A model generated the notes under the pieces. That model saw only the letters and a program-made list of their open reading frames with translations, ran no database searches and was not told where the DNA came from. The translations under genes and the position numbers were made by a program. Shown piece by piece: positions 20,202 to 30,230 of a stretch of DNA of 30,945 nt. Source of the DNA: Basidiobolus ranarum (taxonomy: Eukaryota; Basidiobolomycota; Basidiobolomycetes; Basidiobolales); contig JASJQH010006970.1 of assembly GCA_040143965.1 (NCBI GenBank), positions 1-30,945 on the forward strand, written 5' to 3'. Every line of letters starts with the position of its first letter. Positions within the stretch are counted from its first letter, which is position 1.

Positions 20202-20738
20202 TCGAAAGGTGTCACCAAATATGGTTGGCATTAAAAGAATGAGGCAGAAGTGAGTTTTGGTAGTGGAATTGGCACCTGTCGAATATATAAATGAATTTTC
20301 TTGGAACACAGCGACGAACAGAAGTATATCCAAGGAAAATGTTCCGATTCTCGCAATTGTCTCGTCATTGTCAAGGAATCTAGAGAAGACTTCGTTAATC
20401 TTACAAGTTTTCTGTGCAGCCAAGTTCATCCCGTATCCGTACATGTGTTCACAATTTGAATGGCTGTACATTCAAGAATAGCGTGATGAGCCTATCCATT
20501 CATAATAGCTCCAAATATAGTGCGATAAGCCGACGTTATCGAAAGAGCTGAAATTGAGGCAGAAAAATGCTTATCAGATGTGATACCATGCAGCCATGCA
20601 TGTAACAGGCTTTCAAGTGACTGGTAAGTAAGTTCTCAGGTGGATTTAATTTTATACTTGAGCTAAATAGTCGTAGTACGACCAGAAGAGATGTGATGTG
20701 TGACTAAAATCTAATCTATGACTAAAGAAATAAATATC
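20202..20738. other. Intergenic upstream of the trypsin gene
   Basis: The minus-strand frame runs open from the trypsin start up to 20471. The 90 extra residues look non-coding and would bury the signal peptide. The rest is the trypsin promoter and the 3' flank of the next gene. Confidence 0.5.
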
Positions 20739-21131
20739 TTAACTATCAATCGTCATTAGACTACTAGTGGGACTAGATTTTTCTTTCTCGACAACTCTGT
20801 TCATAAAGGGCCCTGGCTTAGTTGTTTCGATGAAGAAAGTCTCTTCAAGTTGAGAACCCACTTCCTCTTGTAAAAGTTTATCTATAAAGGCTTGAGAGAC
20901 GATCTGATCAGTTACAGCCTTTATCTCTTCAACTACTTGAGTTTGAGATGTTTGGGGGTCATTAGAAATTCCAGCAATAGTGAAGAGACGTGGAGGCGTT
21001 CCTGTATATTCCTTGTTTAGAGAAAACTCTACAGGAGTTCTCAGGAGATGTAGTCCTTGAATTTTTCTCCCATATTGTAGTACTATCAAACCAATCAACA
21101 AACCTCTGTTAAGAATATTCATCGAGTTCAT
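20739..21131 (-). CDS. Putative secreted or anchored protein, unknown family
   Basis: A single exon encodes 130 aa. The N-terminus MNSMNILNRGLLIGLIVLQY is a signal peptide or a single membrane anchor. The rest is polar: a middle region (about 65-95) with helix-like VVEEIKAVTDQIVSQAFIDK and an acidic patch, then a Ser/Thr-rich end. It has no cysteines and no recognised domain. It has the same orientation as the trypsin and CBM19-like genes. It could be an orphan gene, but the long open frame, the good start and the hydrophobic N-terminus make it a reasonable prediction. Confidence 0.55.
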   Translation of the reverse strand: MNSMNILNRGLLIGLIVLQYGRKIQGLHLLRTPVEFSLNKEYTGTPPRLFTIAGISNDPQTSQTQVVEEIKAVTDQIVSQAFIDKLLQEEVGSQLEETFFIETTKPGPFMNRVVEKEKSSPTSSLMTIDS

Positions 21132-22061
21132 TGTGTACTAAATCCTTTTAATGTGTTGGTTTGAGTGGAAATAGACTTAATTCACAATGGTCTAACTTTC
21201 AAGGGAGATTGCAAGCGAAGTTTTACACATTTCTACTGCGCAATATATATTCTACAACGGTTCAGTAAGGTCCTGAAACATTGTGTAAACTAGTAAAGAG
21301 CATTCTCCAAACATGGTGTCACACATCTAACTTCGTGTATGAGCTATGTTACTATAGTGAAGTCATTTAGTGCTACATCAACAGTTTATGCTGACAAGTT
21401 GTGGTAATAGAAGTAACAGAACGGATAAATCAACTTGAATAAAGGTAAGGTTAAAATAGCTCATGTGGCTATTTTAAATGTCACGCTTGTTCAGTAGTGA
21501 TTGCGAAATTCGGCTTACACGTGCAGCTGAGAACAAAGTGAATCTTGTCAGGATCTCACATTGGACATCGTATACCGTAATTACCCACGAGGATTAGTGT
21601 TGCAAAATTCAGCATGCTTCAAAACTACACTACTAGCACTAGTAAAGAGATCATCTGATTAGAGTAAAGAGACCATATTAATCTGAATTATGGGTCAAAT
21701 CAACAGTGGACTTCTATTTGCAACTGGCTGGAAGCGTAGCCTCTAGGATCAGCTCCAGTAAGCTAGTGTTGGACAAATTACGTGTAACAATCCCTCGTAT
21801 TACTGAAGGTCTCAGATGTCTGCCTACGAACCAATGCTAGTTCGGTAGACTAAGCTTTGTCTCACCTGTGTCGTTGCCTTTCAGGTGATGTATGTTTCTT
21901 CATTTCCTGGAAGCTACCAAATACCCCTTATAGCATAGACCCCATGTCTTCACGGAGAGTTGGTCATATAAATGCCAACCATAACCGCTTAGCGCTCTTT
22001 ACTCGTCCTTTGTTTAATTCCTTTCCTACTTCCAATCAAAGCTTAGTCTTCTTCAGGAACA
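21132..22061. other. Intergenic, about 0.9 kb, with one hairpin
   Basis: This is a shared upstream region between the unknown minus-strand gene and the plus-strand ligase gene, so it is a divergent promoter region. It includes a perfect inverted repeat at 21451-21477. Open frames just before the ligase start (from 21857) are not supported. Confidence 0.5.
21451..21477. repeat. Perfect 10-bp inverted repeat
   Basis: TTAAAATAGC (21451-21460) and GCTATTTTAA (21468-21477) are exact reverse complements separated by the 7-nt loop TCATGTG. It could be an operator-like palindrome or a hairpin in a divergent intergenic region. Function is unknown. Confidence 0.7.
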
Positions 22062-23684
22062 ATGATTCACACATCTACAATGCCGCCAGTTGAAATTCCC
22101 GCAGTGGATATTTTTACTTACTTATTTGAACTCCCTACTGAGAAATCCCCCGACGCTACAGTTATCGTTAATGGTTCTACTGGAAAGACTTACACTTTTA
22201 CAGACATCAAGAATAATTCGTTGGCCTTTGCTGCTGGAATCACCAACAAGTACAATTTCAAGAGAGGTGATATTTTAGGAATATTTGCACCAAACGCTGC
22301 CGAGTACTCTACCATTTGCTTTGGGACTCTCGCTGCTGGTGGCGCAGTAACCACCGGCAATCCCGCATATACTCCCGAGGAATTTGCTCATCAATTAAAA
22401 CAAACAAAACCCAAGATCATTGTCACGATTTCGGCATTAATCCCGGTCGTAGCGAAAGCCATCAAATTATCGGGATCAAATAGCTCGATAATTACCATCG
22501 ATTCCTCGGATGAAAAGAAAATCCCTTCCATTCATCAAGTCATGTCTGATTCCAAGGCATTTAAACGTGTCGTCATTGAGCCAAAGGACTTGAGTACCAC
22601 TGTTGCTTACATATGCTACTCATCTGGAACATCCGGAAATCCCAAGGGAGTCTTACTTTCGCATAGAAACATCATATCTAACATACAACAACAGAAAGAT
22701 GTAGCATTTGGACCAGAGGCGGAGACTATCATTGGAGTTCTGCCATTCTATCACATCTATGGACTTAGTTGCATCATGCATACCCCATTACTGAGACACG
22801 ATAAGGTTGTGGTCGTCCCAAAGTTTGATTTTATTGAATTCTTAACCTTGATTCAAAAGTATAAAATCACCACAGCAATCATTGTGCCCCCAATCGCTTT
22901 AGCATTGGCGAAGCATCCTATTGTAAAGCAATTTGACGTTTCGTCTATTCGTAACTTCACTTCTGGTGCTGCACCATTAGATAAAAACCTTAGTAAAGCC
23001 CTGTCGGTTGCTATAAACAATGCCGCTATCAAACAAGGGTATGGAATGACAGAGACATCCCCGGTATCCACCATGAGCCCCGCACACAACCTTGTCCACG
23101 GTTCAATTGGAATGTTGGTTCCTAATCAAGAGGCCAAGATTGTTAGTCCTGATGGTAAGGAACTTGGCGTGAATGAGGAAGGAGAGTTGTGGGTACGTGG
23201 CCCAAATGTCATGATTGGATACCTTCAAAACCCTGAAGCAACTAAAGAGACCATCGACAGTGATGGCTTCTTACACACAGGCGATATTGCCAAGGTAGAT
23301 GAGCATGGAAATTTCTATATCACTGACAGGATCAAAGAGTTGATCAAATATAAAGGCTTCCAAGTTGCGCCAGCTGAATTGGAGGCTATCCTAATCGGGC
23401 ATCCTTCTGTACTTGATGCTGGTGTGATTCCAAGAGAAGATCCTGAACGCGCTACAGAGGTGCCCAAAGCGTATGTAGTATTGAACCCGGAAGTGAAAGC
23501 CACTGATGAGTTAAAGAAGGAGTTGATCACATATGTGGATTCCCAAGTTTCTAATCACAAGAAGCTCCGGGGAGGAATTGATTTTATTGAAGAGATTCCC
23601 AAGAGTGCTGCAGGTAAAATTCAACGCAGGGTCATGAAAGAGTGGCAACGTGCCAAGGACGCTGAGCTGAAGGCTAAACTTTAG
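22062..23684 (+). CDS. 4-coumarate-CoA-ligase-like acyl-CoA synthetase
   Basis: A single exon encodes 540 aa, the normal family length. It is an ANL-superfamily enzyme that adenylates a carboxylate with ATP and then forms the CoA thioester. Motifs in order are the P-loop SSGTSGNPKGVLLSH (about 187-201), FYHIYGL (about 229), QGYGMTETSP (about 324), GELWVRGPNVMIGYL (about 375), TGDIAKVDEHGNFYITDRIK (about 405), KGFQVAPAELE (about 427) and the catalytic Lys in KSAAGKIQRR (about 514). The protein ends AKL, a variant type 1 peroxisomal signal, so action in peroxisomes on fatty or aromatic acids is likely; the substrate cannot be read from sequence. Seven residues before a second Met leave the exact start slightly open. 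It has no introns, unlike most neighbours. AATAAA lies at 23715-23720. Confidence 0.93.
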   Translation: MIHTSTMPPVEIPAVDIFTYLFELPTEKSPDATVIVNGSTGKTYTFTDIKNNSLAFAAGITNKYNFKRGDILGIFAPNAAEYSTICFGTLAAGGAVTTGNPAYTPEEFAHQLKQTKPKIIVTISALIPVVAKAIKLSGSNSSIITIDSSDEKKIPSIHQVMSDSKAFKRVVIEPKDLSTTVAYICYSSGTSGNPKGVLLSHRNIISNIQQQKDVAFGPEAETIIGVLPFYHIYGLSCIMHTPLLRHDKVVVVPKFDFIEFLTLIQKYKITTAIIVPPIALALAKHPIVKQFDVSSIRNFTSGAAPLDKNLSKALSVAINNAAIKQGYGMTETSPVSTMSPAHNLVHGSIGMLVPNQEAKIVSPDGKELGVNEEGELWVRGPNVMIGYLQNPEATKETIDSDGFLHTGDIAKVDEHGNFYITDRIKELIKYKGFQVAPAELEAILIGHPSVLDAGVIPREDPERATEVPKAYVVLNPEVKATDELKKELITYVDSQVSNHKKLRGGIDFIEEIPKSAAGKIQRRVMKEWQRAKDAELKAKL

Positions 23685-24602
23685 TGCTCGAGTGTATTTA
23701 TTAATGATTGTTAAAATAAAAGTAGCATTAAAAATATATAAGCAAGTGGTACTAATGCTATAACACTACACGTTTTACAGACCATGTTGCTCACTAGCAA
23801 TGCTCACTAACAATAGTCATGTTTTACTTTTATCGATTTTCTTATTATCATATCGTAATCTAGTGTTTATATCTGGTACGAAAAGCTTTATTACGATTGA
23901 TATCTAATCCTAAGCTTTACCTGGGGTATATGTTTATGTATTGCGGTTAAATACACATACAAAGTTACTTCCTTAGTTTGCTACGATTACGATCTGTGAA
24001 TTCTAGACCATTCGAGATTTTCTATTTGGTTGATCTTGTACTAGAATATGTATATCTAAATACAAAATCTATTTTAAAATAATTTATTCGGGTTATGATC
24101 CAGGCCAGTCTCCACTTTTTTTGCCAATAGATAGATGTTGACTCTTTGACCATCGTGTCTTACTGAAATACTGTAGATATTGAACTCAATGATACGTGGT
24201 ATGTTGAGAAGTTATATATATGCGCTTTACTTGCTGTCATTTCTCCAGAATATACTACGTGCTAGTTCAAAATTGAACAGTCGTTCTTTTCTTGCCTTTT
24301 TAAACGGATCCATATCGTTTTTGTGACTAAATATATTTATCAAAATATCCTAAAACAGCCACGATTTGGCATTCCAAGTATTTGTCTTGATTTGACAAAA
24401 CCTTTTGATAGCTTCGATCTTTGATACCTAAAGCAAAAACAACCTTTAAGAAAACATGGAATTCCATTTTCCACGAAAAAAATCCCAAATTCTCATTTAT
24501 ATATAACATGTGCTCAAGTAGCAGAAACGACTACTATTCATCTCCACAAAATCCCTCCCCTTTATTTTAATCTACCGTGACTGTCTCTAGAGTATTCGTG
24601 AC
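23685..24602. other. Intergenic, about 0.9 kb, AT-rich
   Basis: This is the 3' UTR of the ligase gene, then the promoter of the symporter gene. No frame, repeat or RNA gene could be supported. A minus-strand frame at 24327-24509 is not convincing. Confidence 0.5.
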
Positions 24603-26143
24603 ATGTCTGCGCTACATGTTGCCTGTTACGCTGCTAGCATTATTTCTTGTATTATATTTGGCTTAATCGCGTTATTCTTAAGTCATAAACTCAAAGAGAG
24701 GAACAAAGATTCGGAGTTTTTCATTACAGCCAGAGGTTCTCAAACGGCACTTCAAGTCGCGTGCACTTTCTATGCAGCCAATATGGGTGCCTGGTACTTG
24801 GACTTCGAGCATATATATTATATTTTCATTCCAGCCTAATGTGACAATTTTTATTATTCCATTGGTACATTAGGACCATGTTCAGTATTCCAAGTTATGC
24901 TACCACCGCAGGGCTTCTGGGAACAGTTTTTTATTGCGTATCCTGTAGTCTTCCCATTGTTTTTATAGCATTCGTGGGAGGAAAAATTCAAAGGCAGTTT
25001 CCTAGGGTGCTGTCTCTTTCCCATTTTGCATATTTGCGCTTTGGTCCTGTAATCCAAGGCTTTGTAGGGATACTTATGCTCTTCAATATGGGCGTAAATC
25101 TATCAGTATGCTACACCTCTATTGGAGACTTCTTTGAAAACGTACTGGGCTCCTCTAGAATTGTTATTATTCTCGTCATCGCATGCTCTACATTGGCTTA
25201 CACTGCTACTGGTGGCTTGATCGTCTCTTTGATTACAGACCAGATTCAAGCTATCTGTAGCATTGTATTTGTAATTACCATGGCTGCCTATGTTGGAGTC
25301 ACCTTCCCTCGTCATGTAGTAGATACTCCATTTCCCGAGTCACTCAAGCCAGATCCTTTTGGGTACGGGTCTATTGGGGTCATGCCTATTTCAATGGTTG
25401 CTTGGGCCATTTTCTACGAAGGAATGTGGCAACGCGTTTGGGCTTCTGCTAACGACAAATCTCTAAAACATGGTGTTGTTATATCAGGGCTGACTACGAT
25501 TGTCGTTCTGTTCTTTTTCGGATTTTGTGCTTGTTTAGTAATATGGGCAAAATGGTTTCCAGAAGATAACAGTGATGCAAATACCATTCTTTTTCTCGTT
25601 CTTTCACATGGTATGAAACAAGCGCCTATTTGGATTCTCACTTTTGTTGCCCTTTTAGCCTCAACTATGTGTCAATCAGCTGTTGATGGTTACCAGAATG
25701 CGTTGGTTGATTGTGTTTCAACAACTCTTCTCAAAGGAAAGAGTATGTGGTGGGCACGCTTGGCCGTATTGACCATCAATATTCCTATCATTATTGTTGC
25801 CTTGGGAGGTTACCCAGTGTTGAATCTTTATCTACTCGCAAATCTAGTTGCTACCTGTTGCGCTCTTCCCGTTCTATTAGGAGTGTCACGACGAGTTAAA
25901 GATTATGTCACCCCGGGGTCAGTTCTCTTTGGGTGTTTAACGGGATTTTTCTCAATTTTGGTGTATGGATATTTCAAAATGGACCATCAAGTTCTTCAAG
26001 GTTTACACTTTTGTTTCTTTGTATCATATAACTACCCACAGTTCGTTATCGCACTTTGCTTCTCGGTACTAGGGGTCTTTGCCTGGGGTGTCCCTGCCAA
26101 ATTGATCTTTGGTGCACCCGTATGTACAGTTTTCGATAAATAA
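24603..26143 (+). CDS. Sodium:solute symporter (SSS family) transporter
   Basis: Two exons (24603-24793, 24874-26143) give 486 aa. The 80-nt intron splits a Trp codon and rejoins AANMGAW to TMFSIPSYATTAGLLG, the conserved SSS core. About 12-13 hydrophobic helices are visible, starting at residue 8. Family features include the FFITARGS stretch after the first helix, the unwound-helix segment NMGAWTMFSIPSYA, ATGGLIVSLITDQIQ (the usual GG-x3-V-x2-TD-x2-Q motif) and WQRVWASAND. It is a plasma-membrane transporter coupled to Na+ or H+. The closest fungal relatives are the urea/polyamine permease DUR3 group, but it is shorter than typical DUR3 (about 650-700 aa). The substrate is open. Confidence 0.88.
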
Positions 26144-27030
26144 ATGGTGGCAGAGATCAAAGAAAAAGCCTGCATCTATGTATATTTACTACCACCTCCC
26201 ATAACGCAGTCCAGAATACCATATTGTTCATGTCATAACGGAGAAATATTTAAGCGGAAGGGAATTACTTCTATGCGTTCAATTCAGATTTATTACCGGG
26301 AAAAGAATGCTCACCAATCGCCCAGTCAAGCTCTGAATCCCTTCAGTTCTTAGATTGATCTCTCATTATCATTGCCCTATTGGTGAGGCTTTGATTACCT
26401 AATAAAATGGATTAGACATATTTGGAAAATTCCAAGAAATATATCTGGAAGTTATTCCGTACAGCATTTTAATCTAAAATGAGATGAATTAAAAAAATCA
26501 ATCTTGGTAATAGTATTGACCTAGAAGTTAAAACATAGACAATGGCTGGTAACGAGGGTAGGCCACACACACAAGACAATTCACATCAACTGAGATTGTT
26601 GCTGCATTTAAAGAATAAGTGTTTATCTAACATTACGATATCCTTTTACGATATCCTCTAACTCTATTAATAATATCATCATAATATGGAAATCAAACTT
26701 GAACTTGTAAACTGAGGTATATGGACTTCTAGTGATAATCCTAATAGGTACTGGGAAATTAGGAATGTATAATTGCTCAGGATTTATACTTAAAATACAC
26801 TTTCCAGTCTTAGTCGTGAAATTGAATTTATAGGTGGAATATTTTCGATAAATAGTGAGATCCGAAATAGGTCCTATAATCTAAGGGTGTTTGTTCATGT
26901 ACCCAAAGCTGTATAGGCAATTAGCATGCTTATGTTGGAGAAAGGTCCATTTCTCACTAAATGGAAAGTCATCTACAAACCTTTGAGGTATAATCGGATC
27001 AAGCCCGAATACTATATACCAACGTAAAAC

Positions 27031-27062
27031 CTGCATTAGACTGCATTAGACTGCATTAGACT
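27031..27062. repeat. 10-bp tandem repeat CTGCATTAGA x3
   Basis: Three perfect copies of CTGCATTAGA lie at 27031-27060, plus the first two bases of a fourth. It is a simple microsatellite-like expansion in non-coding DNA. Confidence 0.95.
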
Positions 27063-27128
27063 AATCAATCCTACAATTACTTCAGTTCGCATATTGTCGG
27101 TCGGTTCATATTGTGAGGGAGATATCTC

Positions 27129-27203
27129 CTGAATTATTAGCATCCTATCTTATAGACCCAGCTTAATATTATACAGCTGAATTATTAGGGTATAGATCCA
27201 GCT
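27129..27203. repeat. Imperfect duplicated segment
   Basis: CTGAATTATTAG followed by TATAGAYCCAGCT occurs at 27129-27163 and again, with a shorter spacer, at 27177-27203. It is a local duplication in non-coding DNA. Confidence 0.65.
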
Positions 27204-27508
27204 ATCAAGGGCCTGAATGGCTCGTTCTAAGGCAAGTGCTAAGGAATATGCATTAGACGAAGCCAATGCTGGTCTTTGAGTGAGCCACTAGTAAAGCAAA
27301 AGTATGATCATTGACTGTAACATTCATATTGTATATAATTACTGATACTTCTGATTGGTACAGATGAAGGTCAGGTTGAGAGTTCAATGGTTGATAATAA
27401 AGCAAAAGAAAGTATTTAAAAGACTCTGTGGCTTATAGGTATGCTGAGCCATTATGCTGTCATAGTGGACCACTAGTTATTACTCCGATTTTGGCTTCAT
27501 TTGTCTTC

Positions 27509-27588
27509 AGTTTGTTACCTTAGATGGAGCCTTTAAAAACTAATTTGTAGTTTGTTACCTTAAATGGAGCCTTTAAAAACTAGTTTGT
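27509..27588. repeat. 40-bp tandem duplication
   Basis: Two adjacent 40-bp copies (27509-27548, 27549-27588) begin AGTTTGTTACCTTA and contain GGAGCCTTTAAAAACTA. They differ at two positions, so the duplication is recent. Non-coding. Confidence 0.9.
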
Positions 27589-27965
27589 AAGATGCAGTGT
27601 ATCAACGTTTCCACTTGATTATTCGTCATAATATAAACCTTGTGATACTACAACAGGCTATAATAATGTACAATCTCTTGGGTGTCAGTCAATGAGCTGA
27701 CCTCTCTCCCCGTAGTTTACGGTACTAAAACCAAATGCGTTCCAATGCCCATGATATATGCTGTCAATATACTCACACTTTATAAATTAAAAACACTTGG
27801 TTTACAAAGGTAACGCCAATGTGATATGCAAGCTAAGTAGTTCATTTTTGTATTTCTTGTTGCGTGGTATTGGAGTCGATGATATACCATGATGTACTGC
27901 AATACTTGATCAAGAAGTAAAGTAAATATGCTGAGAGCACAAATGTTACTGTGATATCATAAATA

Positions 27966-28130
27966 ATGGCCACAACACAGGAAAAAGGATATTTGAATGG
28001 TATCCAAAACTTGAAGAATTTTATCCCATTTGTTCACAATATACCAGACAACGACTTTTCTAAGGAAGATTATCATCCTGATATTCATAAACAGCTAAAT
28101 ACTTGGGTTAGACTTATATCACTCATGTAA
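27966..28130 (+). CDS. Small open frame of 54 codons, uncertain
   Basis: An ATG-to-stop frame begins MATTQEKGYLNGIQNLKNFI and contains PDNDFSKEDYHPDI. Its composition looks protein-like rather than random, but no family was recognised. It may be the start of a decayed or unfinished gene: a donor-like GTTAGA follows the last Trp codon, and a TTACTAAT...CAAG acceptor-like site lies near 28185. However, any downstream exon would run antisense into the minus-strand gene ending at 28181 and meets a stop quickly. It is listed as a weak candidate. Confidence 0.25.
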   Translation: MATTQEKGYLNGIQNLKNFIPFVHNIPDNDFSKEDYHPDIHKQLNTWVRLISLM

Positions 28131-28180
28131 CCCATATTTGTGATTTTCATATCTCCCATTTTATTAAATTACTAATATAT

Positions 28181-28645
28181 TCAAGCTAGTAAAATGGCGG
28201 CAAGAGCGGCGATGGTCACCATTCCAAAGCTGAGTAAATATTTAGACGATGACCCATTGGTGCTGGAGCTAGGTAATGAGCTAGCAGTATTAGAACTTGG
28301 TGTGGAGCTAGTGGTATTAGGGCTAGAGGAAGGCAATGAAGTGGCACAATCCTTCTTGAAATCAGCAAGTGTAGGCTCGGGACCATCTTGCTTAAGTAAA
28401 GGGCATTTTGAACAATCGCTCTCAAAAACAGCGAAGACACTCTCTTGGCAGACGCACTGATATAGCTCAATTTCATCTTCAGGCATATTGCCTCCTACTG
28501 ATACATTTTTCATACAAGGCATTGCACCAAAGCATTTGACGCAATGGGGGTCGGTATCCAATTTCTCTAGATCAACTTCCGACTGAGCAAGGGTTGAACT
28601 AGCAAGAGAGGCAATGAGAAGGAGAGATGAGTGACTAAATCTCAT
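28181..28645 (-). CDS. Cys-rich, Ser-rich putative GPI-anchored surface protein
   Basis: A single exon encodes 154 aa from the ATG at 28645, chosen because it opens the signal peptide MRFSHSSLLLIASLASSTLA; the frame is open further upstream. The mature domain (about 20-103) has eight cysteines spaced as HCVKC, PC, QCVC, DCSKC and DC. It is followed by a Ser/Thr/Asn-rich stalk (about 105-135) and a C-terminal hydrophobic tail (YLLSFGMVTIAALAAILLA) after small residues (TNGSSS). This is the classic form of a GPI-anchored fungal wall or membrane protein. Eight cysteines recall CFEM, but the spacing does not fit CFEM well, so the domain is left unnamed. Likely at the cell surface. Confidence 0.78.
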   Translation of the reverse strand: MRFSHSSLLLIASLASSTLAQSEVDLEKLDTDPHCVKCFGAMPCMKNVSVGGNMPEDEIELYQCVCQESVFAVFESDCSKCPLLKQDGPEPTLADFKKDCATSLPSSSPNTTSSTPSSNTASSLPSSSTNGSSSKYLLSFGMVTIAALAAILLA

Positions 28646-29634
28646 ATTAATGATAGAATCAAAGGGAGGCTGATGAAGAGATGGACAGAAAGCATCATTA
28701 AGTATCGATTTTTTGTCATTATTTCTTGGATAGTTTCTATACAAATTTGGGTGGTTGTATTTAATGCTGTGCTTTGTTACATTCCATTGGAAACCTTCTT
28801 CAAGGTTTATTGATGGTATAGTTTATTCTATTGATGCAATTTTATTGTACATTTCGGGTTACCAAGTAACACAACAATCTCTTATAAAATATCATCGGTG
28901 ATGCTTCCTTAAAAATGGGAAATTATGTTGATTTCAATATTCCCAGAGGATTGTAATAAGAGTAGAGCATCGTCTTATTCAAACCATCAATTTTGATAGC
29001 TTTTGTTAAAATATAGTTGATATATCTTATCATATTCCTAACCGCTAACACGAGTAAATGGCTTCCATGTGAATAAGAGTTAGCTTACATTTACTAGGTG
29101 AAAACAATATGAGTTCAGGACTTCAACTACCAATATGCCATACACTCAGTTATGATATCCATGGTAAACTATGTAATTAATCTATGTGCTATTCTAATCT
29201 TAGCGTTATATTAGTCCAGTTCACCTGTCCTATTATGGCAAACAAAAAACACCGCAGTACAAAATTCTTGCAAGAACTGTATACTAGATATTTAATTCCC
29301 TAGAACAGTGAGATATTTCCATAGCTTTTTTTCTTCTTAACAGAAGTTAAATTTAGTATCAATCTTGTTCGAATTACCATTGATATCAATATTGTTAGCC
29401 GGCGGTAACCCTAAGCTGGCTCATTAGTTAGTTGATCCTTACCTTAATCATAATACTTAACCCTAAGGAAGTTTATCATTGTGTCAGCTATATTGTTAAT
29501 ACCAAAAATGGGGTACTAATAATATCCAAATCGTGCATCAATGAGGAATAATGTCCTTTTAATTTTATTGCCGGCATTTGGCCATATATATATAGCCAAA
29601 GTTGACATTTTTCATTCAGGCAACTAAAATCAAA
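28646..29634. other. Intergenic, about 1 kb, AT-rich
   Basis: This is the promoter of the Cys-rich gene on the left and the upstream region of the broken KNH-like gene on the right, with a TATATATA stretch at about 29585-29594. Telomere-like words (AACCCTAA) occur singly near 29407 and 29459. No gene is supported. Confidence 0.5.
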
Positions 29635-29814
29635 ATGCGCTCCTTCAATGCAGTCTGCAGTATGGTTCTCACTGTACTATTGACAACATTGGTTACTGCC
29701 GAGGTATCCATTACACATCCCGTTGCATCTTCACAATGGGGCTGAGGAGAGGATGCTACCATTGAGTGGGCCATCGATGCTGCTGACCTTGCGGAGACCA
29801 GGGTTAGGGGGATG
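29635..29814 (+). pseudogene. Broken KNH/Kre9-type secreted protein gene (N-terminal part)
   Basis: The ATG at 29635 opens a good signal peptide (MRSFNAVCSMVLTVLLTTLV, then TA). The start of the mature part follows: VSITHPVASSQWG, a TGA at 29743-29745, then GEDATIEWAIDAADLAETRV in the same frame. The pattern I-x2-P-x5-W...G-x4-I-x-W is the N-terminal signature of the Ser/Thr-rich GPI-anchored (Kre9/KNH-like) family of wall proteins. The frame is lost where repetitive DNA begins at about 29812, so the rest of the gene is missing. A TATATATA box about 45 bp upstream of the ATG suggests the promoter is still present. This is a host gene remnant. A sequencing error at the TGA cannot be excluded, but the missing 3' part remains. 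Confidence 0.65.
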
Positions 29815-30230
29815 ATAAGCACCGGAAGGTGTAATATTTATTTATCAATTTAAACAAAGTCAATAAATAAATAAGCCAAGTTAGAATATAATATTCAAAG
29901 ATAAAGTCAAGATGTTGACAAAGCTAAGTTTCCTAGTAAGCTAGGCCTAAGAGTATTCCAGATAGGATGGAGCCAAGAGTGAAGTATTCCAGAAGGGATG
30001 GGGCCTGAGTAGAATTTTCCAGAAGGGATGGAGCCAAAAGTAGAGAGTTCCTAGTGAGCTAGGCCTGAGAGTTGCTGATAGTCATAAGTTGCTGTAAGCT
30101 GAGAAGTAAGAGCTGGGAAGGTGCCTTTAGTTCCTTCCCAAGTAAGCATAGAGAGAGTGAGAGTAGTATAGAGGTTGAGAGAGAAGATGGGGAATCAGAG
30201 AGAGAGAGTAAAGGAAGGAACATCCATCCT
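29812..30230. repeat. Repetitive, GA-rich insertion-like segment
   Basis: It begins with GGGGATGATAAGCACC, which resembles the starts of the two copies at 30231 and 30726 and replaces the rest of the KNH-like gene. Inside is a nested repeat: TCCTAGTRAGCTAGGCCTRAGA at 29931 and 30049 brackets three tandem 31-bp units (29953-29983, 29984-30014, 30015-30045) containing TTCCAGAAGGGATGG. The right part is purine-rich (GAGAGA runs, 30145-30225). It looks like the terminal or regulatory part of a transposable element, but the class is not established. Confidence 0.55.

Larger units (their letters stand above)
26144..27965. other. Long AT-rich intergenic region with small tandem repeats
   Basis: About 1.8 kb lies after the symporter stop. 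A 69-codon frame opens directly after the stop but is most likely 3' UTR. Three small direct repeats were found (27031, 27129 and 27509). No other gene could be supported. Confidence 0.5.

Noticed and set aside
20202-20471. N-terminal extension of the trypsin frame
   Set aside because: The extra 90 residues would place the clear signal peptide inside the protein; the ATG at 20201 is preferred.
26144-26353. 69-codon frame directly after the symporter stop
   Set aside because: It starts at the base after the stop codon and has no recognisable content; most likely 3' UTR.
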